NCBI GenBank assembly: GCA_023436385.1
Contig: JAEZJH010000358.1
Coordinates: forward strand, 1 to 6,548
DNA from: Pseudomonadota bacterium
Lineage (GTDB): Bacteria > Myxococcota > Myxococcia > Myxococcales > Vulgatibacteraceae
Length of the DNA stretch: 6,548 bases
Direction of reading: 5' to 3'
Shown here: positions 1 through 5,017 of the stretch, one piece after another
Layout of the letters: every line of letters begins with the position of its first letter
Position numbering within the stretch: the stretch's first letter is position 1
Translations under genes and position numbers: made by a program
Notes under the pieces: model-generated
What the model was told of the DNA's origin: nothing
Database searches by the model: none
The model's input: the letters and a program-made list of their open reading frames with translations, nothing else

Positions 1-36
1 CCATGGCATCTCCTCGTGTGCAGTAGGCCCGCAGCG

Positions 37-504
37 TCACGGCCTGTGCGATCGCTTTTCGGTCGTCTCCGCGCCCTCCTGCGGCTCCCCCGGGCGTGGC
101 GAATCCTCTCCGCTCCCATCGTAGTCAGGAATCGTCAGCTCGATATACTCCATCTCTCCGTTTACGCCGGCGCCGTGCTCGCCCTGCTGGTAGGCCTCGA
201 AACCTGCGTCCCACTCCGCGACCCTGGCGCCGTCCTCCTTCCAATCCTCGTTGGCGGAGGCGATCGCGGCGAGCACCTGGCCGATCTCCCGCTCCCGGCA
301 CTCGATCCGGACCCTGGACGAACCGAGCCACGCTACGGTGCGATAGGGACCGGCCACGTGGTCATCGAAGGCGGAGCGCCACCACGAGTGCGGTTTGGGA
401 ATCAGGAACAGCGTGCAGCGGAAATACTCCGGGCCACCGCCGGACATCGGAACCAGCCGGCGAACCATCATCGACTCCAGCTTCACCTCACGTCCCAGCC
501 CCAT
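37..504 (-). CDS. Hypothetical protein, 155 aa, no recognised family
   Basis: I do not recognise this protein and assign no function. The reading frame is supported by a strong Shine-Dalgarno sequence, GGAGGA (plus-strand 509-514), four bases before the ATG, and by a protein-like composition. Residues 1-70 are mixed hydrophobic and basic, with a tryptophan pair in PHSWWRSAF (39-47) and alternating patterns suggesting beta strands (31-35, 56-69). Residues 71-108 look helical and acidic. A short strand-like segment follows (EYIELTIP, 119-126), and the last 30 residues are a polar, proline- and glutamate-rich tail that is probably disordered. There is no signal peptide or membrane segment, so it is probably cytoplasmic. 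About one codon in six ends in A or T, clearly more than in the genes downstream, which may indicate weak selection or later acquisition. It is transcribed divergently from hsp20. It could be a lineage-specific small protein; the reading frame itself is fairly secure. Confidence 0.6.
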   Translation of the reverse strand: MGLGREVKLESMMVRRLVPMSGGGPEYFRCTLFLIPKPHSWWRSAFDDHVAGPYRTVAWLGSSRVRIECREREIGQVLAAIASANEDWKEDGARVAEWDAGFEAYQQGEHGAGVNGEMEYIELTIPDYDGSGEDSPRPGEPQEGAETTEKRSHRP

Positions 505-539
505 CGCGTCCTCCGTGGGTGCCGCTCCTGGTTAGCTTC

Positions 540-567
540 GTCATATGTGAGACGGATGCCGAGCCAA
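540..567 (-). promoter_or_regulatory. Possible sigma70-type promoter for the divergent hypothetical gene
   Basis: Read on the minus strand, TTGGCT (plus 562-567) and TATGAC (plus 540-545) each match four of six bases of the -35 and -10 consensus, with a 16-bp spacer. The -10 box ends 35 bases before the ATG at 504. This is one of the few AT-richer spots in the window. The match is modest and was made by eye. Confidence 0.25.
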
Positions 568-715
568 ATAGCGGACAGTCCAAGATCGACCCGTTCGGGG
601 GGGGTGAGCGCCCCAGCGTTCCAACAACGCACACCAACACGAGCCATCCGACTCCCGACTCCGGCAGACCCGTGCAACCATGGAACGTTCGGATGGCAGA
701 ACGCCTACGGCCCAC

Positions 716-729
716 CGATAGCGCTATCG
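716..729. promoter_or_regulatory. Perfect 14-bp palindrome, candidate operator
   Basis: CGATAGC is followed directly by its reverse complement GCTATCG, giving an uninterrupted two-fold symmetric site about 200 bp upstream of the hsp20 ATG and about 210 bp upstream of the divergent gene's ATG. A site of this form could bind a dimeric regulator. I cannot match it to a known regulator, and it may be coincidental. Confidence 0.3.
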
Positions 730-796
730 CTAACCGCGCGTGTTCCCGCCCCCCGCTCTCCAGACGAAGGGGGATGGAGCGATCGGGATGGTCGGG

Positions 797-884
797 GGAC
801 CGGCCGAGGATTCGGGGCCCTGCCCTCCGGCCGGTTCGCCGCCTCCCGCTCCGGCCGCCGCCCGTCACTCGCGGAGTCCGCGGG
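797..884 (+). promoter_or_regulatory. Two leader hairpins upstream of hsp20
   Basis: Hairpin I pairs 797-806 with 828-837. Eight pairs are perfect (799-806, ACCGGCCG, with 828-835), extended by one G-U and one G-C pair, around a 21-nt loop. Hairpin II pairs 868-874 with 878-884, seven pairs including one G-U, around a three-base loop. If transcription starts upstream of about 795, both lie in the 5' untranslated region of hsp20, ahead of the hairpin that covers the ribosome-binding site. GC-rich DNA forms such helices by chance often, so confidence is limited. Confidence 0.35.
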
Positions 885-894
885 GGATCGACAA

Positions 895-927
895 GGTTCC
901 CCCGCACCGTTCCGAGAGGAGGGAACC
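895..927 (+). promoter_or_regulatory. Candidate RNA thermometer: hairpin masking the hsp20 Shine-Dalgarno
   Basis: The hsp20 ribosome-binding site is GGAGGG (918-923), five bases before the ATG at 929. The upstream segment GGTTCCC (895-901) is exactly complementary to GGGAACC (921-927). With A920 bulged out, C902 and C903 can also pair with G919 and G918, so nine pairs would bury the whole site. A second copy of GTTCC (909-913) can instead pair with GGAAC (922-926), leaving GAGAGGAG (914-921) in an open loop, so two mutually exclusive folds are possible. Shine-Dalgarno masking is the established logic of ROSE and FourU thermometers, which often sit before small heat-shock genes. I see neither the ROSE nor the FourU signature, so this would be a different sequence class. 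Its function is inferred. Confidence 0.45.
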
Positions 928-928
928 C

Positions 929-1411
929 ATGGCGTTCGGACTGGCGCCGTTCGATCCGGCCCGCGAGATCGACCGGCTCGAGCGGATGATGCGGCGGGGC
1001 TTTGAGGGAGCCTTCGGGCGCTTCGGCGAGGGGCTGACCCCGGCGGTGGAGGTCACCGACCAGGGCGATCACTACCGGGTCCGCTGCGAGCTCCCCGGCG
1101 TCCCCGAGGACGCGGTCGAGCTGACCCTCACCGGCAACGTGCTCTCCATCCGCGGGGAGAAGAAGGTGGAGAAGGCCCAGCTCCTCGAGGCGGCGAAGGA
1201 GCAGAAGAAGGAGGAGAAGCAGGCCGAGGGCACCGAGGGGCGGCCTCTCTATAGCGAGCTGTATTACGGCACCTTCGAGCGGGTGCTCACCCTGCCCGAC
1301 GACATCGACACCGACAAGATCGAGGCCAACGCGAAGAACGGCGTCTACACCATCACCATCGGGAAGAAGACCGAGGGTCGGGCGAAGAAGATCGAGGTCA
1401 CCAGGCACTGA
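929..1411 (+). CDS. hsp20: Small heat-shock protein, Hsp20/alpha-crystallin family
   Basis: This is a 160-residue ATP-independent chaperone that holds unfolding proteins in the cytoplasm until Hsp70/ClpB-type chaperones refold them. The start is set by GGAGGG five bases upstream of the ATG. Residues 1-37 form the variable N-terminal arm (LAPFDPAREIDRLERMMRR is typical). The alpha-crystallin domain spans about 38-146, with the early strands in PAVEVTDQGDHYRVRCELPG, then LSIRGEKK (72-79), GTFERVLTLP (114-123) and the hallmark A-x3-NGVYTI (133-142). The C-terminal tail ends with IEV (155-157), an I-x-I/V-type anchor used in oligomer assembly. Residues 80-106 form an unusually long lysine/glutamate/glutamine-rich insertion where most bacterial relatives have a shorter loop. 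The gene appears to be its own transcription unit: it has a structured leader and a strong hairpin at its stop codon. Confidence 0.95.
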   Translation: MAFGLAPFDPAREIDRLERMMRRGFEGAFGRFGEGLTPAVEVTDQGDHYRVRCELPGVPEDAVELTLTGNVLSIRGEKKVEKAQLLEAAKEQKKEEKQAEGTEGRPLYSELYYGTFERVLTLPDDIDTDKIEANAKNGVYTITIGKKTEGRAKKIEVTRH

Positions 1412-1434
1412 CGGCTGCCGCCGGCAGCCGTCAG
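1408..1434 (+). terminator. Perfect 12-bp hairpin overlapping the hsp20 stop codon
   Basis: CTGACGGCTGCC (1408-1419) is the exact reverse complement of GGCAGCCGTCAG (1423-1434), with the three-base loop GCC between them. The hsp20 TGA (1409-1411) lies in the left arm. No T-run follows, so it is not a classic intrinsic terminator. It may still terminate transcription as a stable GC-rich stem, or protect the hsp20 mRNA 3' end. Its near-perfect symmetry means it would work from either strand. Confidence 0.5.
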
Positions 1435-1445
1435 CGCGAGCGGAG

Positions 1446-1582
1446 GCCCGCCCCCGGGCAGGCTTCCGTGGAACCGCTGGCCCTCACGGTCGCGGCGGCC
1501 GTGAAAGCCCGCCAACCCGGCCACCGATCGGGAAGAGCTGCGCTATCCTCCGCCCCCGGAGGAAACGCCCCGGTCCCCGGGG
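1446..1582 (+). other. Hairpin-rich spacer and leader before queG
   Basis: Four more inverted repeats crowd this short spacer: 1446-1459 (5-bp stem, CCCC loop), 1484-1504 (6-bp stem TCACGG/CCGTGA, extendable inward by two pairs), 1546-1563 (7-bp stem TCCTCCG/CGGAGGA, CCCC loop) and 1568-1582 (6-bp stem CCCCGG/CCGGGG, three-base loop), the last ending 10 bases before the queG ATG. The first and third share the 10-base core CCGCCCCCGG. A weak -10-like TATCCT lies at 1544-1549 with no matching -35. This does not resemble a preQ1 riboswitch. The structures could affect queG translation or simply reflect GC-rich sequence. Confidence 0.3.
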
Positions 1583-1592
1583 TTGCCGATAG

Positions 1593-2684
1593 ATGACCCC
1601 GGAGGAACGCGGCAGCCTGGTGCGACGGCTGGGCCGCGAGGTCGGCTTCGACCTCGTCGGCCTGGCGGAGGCGCGCCCGCTCGATCCCGAACCCTTCCGC
1701 CGCTTCCTGGCGGAGGGCCTCCACGCCGACATGGATTGGCTCGACGACGAGCGGCGGACCGATCCGGCGCTGGCCCTCCCCGGCGCGCGGACCGTCGCCG
1801 CCTTCGCCCTCTCCTACTTCGATCCCACGCCGCGGACCTCGGGCGTCTCCCGCTATGCCCGCGGCATGGACTACCACGCGGTGCTCCGGCGGAAGCTTCG
1901 GAAGCTCCGCAAGGCCCTGGGCCGCGAGGATCCGGGCCTCCGCACCTACGGTTCGGTGGACTGGGGCCCGGTGGCGGAGAAGGCCTGGGCGGAGCGGGCG
2001 GGCCTGGGCTGGATCGGCAAGAACGGCTGTCTCGTCACCCGGACCCACGGCAGCTGGGTGCTCCTCGGCGCGCTGATCCTCGACCGCCCCTGTGCGCCCT
2101 ACGACCGGCCCCACGCCGACTTCTGCGGCTCCTGCACCCGTTGCCTCCGGGCCTGTCCGACCGGCGCGTTTCCCCGACCGCGGGTGGTGGATGCACGCAG
2201 GTGTCTCTCGTACCAGACCATCGAGCAGCGGGCGGAGCTGCCGGACCCGATCAAGGCCGGCGCCGGTGGCTGGATCTTCGGCTGCGACGACTGCCAGACC
2301 TGCTGCCCGTGGAACGAGCGGTTCTCCACCCCGGCCACCGAACCCCGGCTCCTCCCCCGGGAACACGCGCTCTGGGATGTCTCGCTCGACCGGCTGATCC
2401 GGATGGATTACGCCGAGTGGGAGGAGCGGGCCCGGGGCACCTCGGTGGCCCGGGCGAAACACTACGGCCTGGTGCGAAACGCGCTGGTGGCGGCCGGGCA
2501 CGCCTCCCCCGGCCCGGCCGGCCCCGACCTCCTCGCCGCCTGCCGGGCCCGCCTCGCCGATCCTCACCCGTCGGTGCGGGACGCGGCAGCCTGGGCGGTG
2601 CGCCGCCTGGGTGGGGACCCGGCGTTCCCCGGCGATCCCCTGCCGCCCTGCGGCGAGGGCCTCACCCGCGACGAGGACGAGTAG
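1593..2684 (+). CDS. queG: Epoxyqueuosine reductase QueG
   Basis: QueG is a cytoplasmic cobalamin- and iron-sulfur-dependent enzyme that reduces epoxyqueuosine to queuosine at the wobble base of tRNAs with GUN anticodons, the last step of queuosine synthesis. At 363 residues it has normal family length. The N-terminal cobalamin-binding region includes VDWGPVAEKAWAERAGLGWIGKN (122-144), whose D123 matches the conserved aspartate proposed as proton donor. The ferredoxin-like part supplies two 4Fe-4S clusters: C178, C181, C184 and C188 in CGSCTRCLRACP, C204 in RCLSYQTIE, and C231, C234 and C238 in CDDCQTCCPWN. C237 is an additional cysteine where I recall a hydrophobic residue in E. coli. Residues about 312-341 look like the C-terminal HEAT-type repeat used for tRNA binding. 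A TAG stop directly precedes the ATG in frame, so this is the earliest possible start; the Shine-Dalgarno is weak. No other queuosine gene is in the window. Confidence 0.96.
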   Translation: MTPEERGSLVRRLGREVGFDLVGLAEARPLDPEPFRRFLAEGLHADMDWLDDERRTDPALALPGARTVAAFALSYFDPTPRTSGVSRYARGMDYHAVLRRKLRKLRKALGREDPGLRTYGSVDWGPVAEKAWAERAGLGWIGKNGCLVTRTHGSWVLLGALILDRPCAPYDRPHADFCGSCTRCLRACPTGAFPRPRVVDARRCLSYQTIEQRAELPDPIKAGAGGWIFGCDDCQTCCPWNERFSTPATEPRLLPREHALWDVSLDRLIRMDYAEWEERARGTSVARAKHYGLVRNALVAAGHASPGPAGPDLLAACRARLADPHPSVRDAAAWAVRRLGGDPAFPGDPLPPCGEGLTRDEDE

Positions 2685-2790
2685 CGGCATCCCCCCGGGC
2701 CGGGCGGGCCCTTGCCGGGCCTGCGGCTTTGCGTCAAGGTGCGCCGCCGCTCGCGCCAGGCGCCGCCGCCACCGTCTCCCGGACTCCGCC

Positions 2791-3657
2791 GTGCTCCGCG
2801 TCTACCTCGCCCTCCTCGCCCAGACCCTGATCTCCGCCGGGACCTACCTGTTCGCGAAGCGGGTGATGGCCGAGCTCGGCCCCGCGGAGCTGGCCTTCCT
2901 GCGGTTTCTCGGCGCGGGCCTGCTCTTCGCCCTGCTCCTCGCCGCCACCGGTCGGAAGCTCCTCCCGCCGAAGCAGGCGGCCGGCCACGCCGTGCTCCTC
3001 GGCTTCATCGCCCTGCCGGTGAACCAGGGCCTCTTCCTCGCGGGCCTCTCCCTCTCCACCGCCTCCCACGCGGCGATCCTCTACGCCCTCACCCCGGCGA
3101 TGGTCCTGGTCGGCGCCCGCCTCTTCCTCGGCGAGCGGATCACGCCGACCCGGGCCGTCGGCGTGATCGTCGCCTTCGTCGGCGTGACGGTGGTGCTCCT
3201 CGAGCGCGGCCTCGCGCAGGAGACCGGGCCGCTGGTCGGCGATCTGCTCATCCTCGGCGCGGTGGTCGCCTGGGCCGCCTACTCGATCCTCGCCCGCCCG
3301 CTCACCCGCCGGTACGGCGCCGTCACCTTCACCGGCTGGGCGATGATGGCCGGCGCGGCGATGGCCCTGCCCCTGGGTCCGATCCGCGCCGAGGAACTGG
3401 CCCGGGTGACCGACCTCTCGGCGATGTCGTGGCTCGGCATCGCCTACCTGATCGCGATCACCAGCGTCGTCTCCTACCTCCTCTGGTCGTACGCCCTGAA
3501 GCGCCTCGAGGCGGCACGGGTGGCGGTCTTCACCAACCTGCAGCCGGTGGCCACCGCGCTCCTCTCCTGGCTGGTGCTCGGCGAGCGGATCGGCACGACC
3601 GCCGCGGCGGGCGGGCTCCTGGTGATCCTCGGGGTCACCGTCTCGCAGCGGCGCTGA
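2791..3657 (+). CDS. EamA/DMT-superfamily membrane transporter
   Basis: This is an inner-membrane permease of the drug/metabolite transporter superfamily, a group that exports small metabolites such as amino acids. Its substrate cannot be told from sequence. With the GTG start chosen here it is 288 residues, about ten transmembrane helices, the usual EamA size. It is an internal duplication: EamA repeat 1 (about 4-136) ends with ALTPAMVLVGARLFLGERIT, and repeat 2 (about 149-284) ends with the matching NLQPVATALLSWLVLGERIG. An in-frame upstream extension exists, but it would overlap the end of queG and is arginine- and alanine-rich without family similarity, so I rejected it. No clear Shine-Dalgarno precedes the GTG, so the exact start is uncertain. 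It lies 106 bp after queG on the same strand. Confidence 0.88.
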   Translation: MLRVYLALLAQTLISAGTYLFAKRVMAELGPAELAFLRFLGAGLLFALLLAATGRKLLPPKQAAGHAVLLGFIALPVNQGLFLAGLSLSTASHAAILYALTPAMVLVGARLFLGERITPTRAVGVIVAFVGVTVVLLERGLAQETGPLVGDLLILGAVVAWAAYSILARPLTRRYGAVTFTGWAMMAGAAMALPLGPIRAEELARVTDLSAMSWLGIAYLIAITSVVSYLLWSYALKRLEAARVAVFTNLQPVATALLSWLVLGERIGTTAAAGGLLVILGVTVSQRR

Positions 3658-3722
3658 CGCGGCGACCGCCCGTCGGGCCCCCCCCGGCTGGCGGCGATCC
3701 GGTCCCGTGGGCAGGTTGCCGC

Positions 3723-3728
3723 GGGAGG
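3723..3728 (+). promoter_or_regulatory. Ribosome-binding site that fixes the AI-2E transporter start
   Basis: GGGAGG lies five bases before the GTG at 3734, ideal spacing. The alternative in-frame GTG at 3707 has no comparable site, so the later start is preferred. Confidence 0.65.
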
Positions 3729-3733
3729 CAGAC

Positions 3734-4921
3734 GTGTCATCCGACCAGGCGAGCGCAGGTCCGCCGTTCCGCAGGGGGTTCGCCCGCTCCCAGGTCACCG
3801 TGAAGACCGTCCTCACCGTCGGCGCGACGCTCCTCGGCCTCGCGGTGGCGGTTTGGGCCATCTCCCACACCCTGCTCGCGCTCACCATCACCGTCGCCTC
3901 GGCGCTCCTGGCGGTGGCCCTGAACCACGCCGTCGAGGCCCTCGAGCGGCGGGGTCTGAAACGCGGCCTCTCGGTGGCGGTGGTGATGCTCGGCCTCGCC
4001 CTGGTCTTCGCCGGGCTCGGCTTCTCCGTGATTCCGACGGCGGTGGACCAGATCGGCCAGCTGATCGACCGGGCCCCGGAGTTCTACGAGCAGCTCCGGG
4101 GCTCCGCGCTCTTCCTCGCCCTCGATCGCCGCTTCGACCTCGATCGCCGCGTCGTCGAGTTCTTCCAGTCCGGCACGCCGATCGCCCGGCAGGCGGTGGA
4201 GACCTCGGTCGCCGCCCTGGGCACGGTGTTTCGCGGTGCGATCGCCCTGGTGACGCTCCTCTTCTCCGTCACCTTCATGCTCCTCTTCGGCGGGCGGCTG
4301 ATCGATGGGATCCTGGCGGAGGCGGTGCCGGCCACCCGCGGGCGCTACGAGCGGATCCTCGACAAGGTCTACCGGTCGATCGGCGGCTACCTCTCCGGCC
4401 TGGCCCTGATCGCCGCGATCAACGCCACGCTCACCTCGATCTTCCTGGCGATCGTCGGCGTGCCGTTCTTCCTCCCGCTCGGGATCCTCAGCGGCGTCGG
4501 GAGCCTCGTCCCCTACGTCGGCGCGCTCCTGGCCGGGGCCCTGATCAGCCTGGTCGCCGCGGCGAGCCAGGGGCTGTGGACCGGGATCGGCGCCCTGGCC
4601 TACTACGTGGCCTACCAGCAGATCCTCGAGAACCACATCCTGGTCCCGCTGGTCTACAAGCGAACCGTTCAGCTCAATCCCCTGGTGACCCTCCTGGCGG
4701 TGGTCTTCCTCGGCGACGCCGCGGGGATCGTCGGGGCGATCCTCGCCATCCCGGCTGTGGCGGTGGGCCAGATCCTCCTCCGGGAGCTGCTGCTGATCCG
4801 CCGGGAACACCTCCACGTGCCGCCCACCGGCGAGGTCACCGAGGCGATCGGCGGGCCGTCGCCGCCCCGGCCGCCGCCCGGGGAGGCCCTCGAGGACAAG
4901 GGTCCGACCCTGCCGCACTAA
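3734..4921 (+). CDS. AI-2E family transporter (PerM/TqsA-like permease)
   Basis: This 395-residue polytopic inner-membrane protein belongs to the AI-2E family, named after the E. coli autoinducer-2 exporter TqsA. Members also include Na+/H+ antiporters and many of unknown substrate, so AI-2 export should not be assumed. Two hydrophobic helices lie at about 24-63, a third at about 79-103, then a soluble amphipathic segment (104-160) typical of the family. More helices follow at about 161-187, 216-243 and 246-275. The C-terminal signature is clear: PYVGALLAG (260-268), QQILENHILVPLVYKRTVQL (295-314) and GDAAGIVGAILAIP (327-340). The last 25 residues are a proline-rich cytoplasmic tail. The GTG start is chosen for its strong ribosome-binding site. 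It begins 76 bp after the EamA gene, same strand, with no convincing terminator between them. Confidence 0.9.
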   Translation: MSSDQASAGPPFRRGFARSQVTVKTVLTVGATLLGLAVAVWAISHTLLALTITVASALLAVALNHAVEALERRGLKRGLSVAVVMLGLALVFAGLGFSVIPTAVDQIGQLIDRAPEFYEQLRGSALFLALDRRFDLDRRVVEFFQSGTPIARQAVETSVAALGTVFRGAIALVTLLFSVTFMLLFGGRLIDGILAEAVPATRGRYERILDKVYRSIGGYLSGLALIAAINATLTSIFLAIVGVPFFLPLGILSGVGSLVPYVGALLAGALISLVAAASQGLWTGIGALAYYVAYQQILENHILVPLVYKRTVQLNPLVTLLAVVFLGDAAGIVGAILAIPAVAVGQILLRELLLIRREHLHVPPTGEVTEAIGGPSPPRPPPGEALEDKGPTLPH

Positions 4922-5017
4922 CGGCGCGGGGTGGCCGTCCGCCCGTCGACAGAGGCGGCGGGCGGCGAGGGGGCGCCGGGAACGGCGCGGCGGCGGGTCG
5001 TGGTAGGGATCGACTCC

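Larger units (their letters stand above)
505..928. other. Divergent gene-free region between the hypothetical gene and hsp20
   Basis: No reading frame here looks like a real protein. The left half (about 505-735) is less GC-rich than the rest of the window. It holds the possible minus-strand promoter, an eight-G run (597-604), a tandem 7-bp repeat of CGACTCC (649-662) and a 14-bp palindrome (716-729). The right half (about 760-928) is GC-rich, first G-heavy and then C-heavy on this strand, and carries three successive inverted repeats leading to the hsp20 start. I found no CIRCE repeat (TTAGCACTC-N9-GAGTGCTAA) and no convincing sigma32 promoter, so how hsp20 transcription is heat-controlled, if it is, cannot be read from the sequence. 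Confidence 0.6.

Noticed and set aside
597..614. G-run and GGGG/CCCC inverted repeat as a possible structured RNA or G-quadruplex
   Set aside because: There is only one long G-run, and the stem is four base pairs around a six-base loop. No further G-tracts are spaced suitably.
649..662. Tandem CGACTCC repeat as a possible iteron or CRISPR remnant
   Set aside because: Only two adjacent 7-bp copies exist, with no spacer structure or other copies nearby.
488..1408. A 306-codon minus-strand frame opposite hsp20 containing a long leucine run
   Set aside because: The leucine run is the reverse reading of the Lys/Glu-rich codons of hsp20, so it is a shadow.
1431..2690. A 419-codon open frame on the minus strand opposite queG
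   Set aside because: It covers queG completely and has the low-complexity composition of a GC-rich shadow frame, with no recognisable domain.
2706..2730. Possible terminator between queG and the EamA gene
   Set aside because: The only stems are four or five base pairs with a run of just three T residues, too weak to call.
2611..2790. An upstream in-frame extension of the EamA transporter gene
   Set aside because: It would overlap the end of queG and add 60 arginine- and alanine-rich residues unlike an EamA N-terminus. The GTG at 2791 gives the standard length.
4931..5017. An earlier GTG start for plsX
   Set aside because: It adds 29 residues before the N-terminal DAMGGD motif. The ATG at 5018 has a Shine-Dalgarno and gives the usual PlsX N-terminus.
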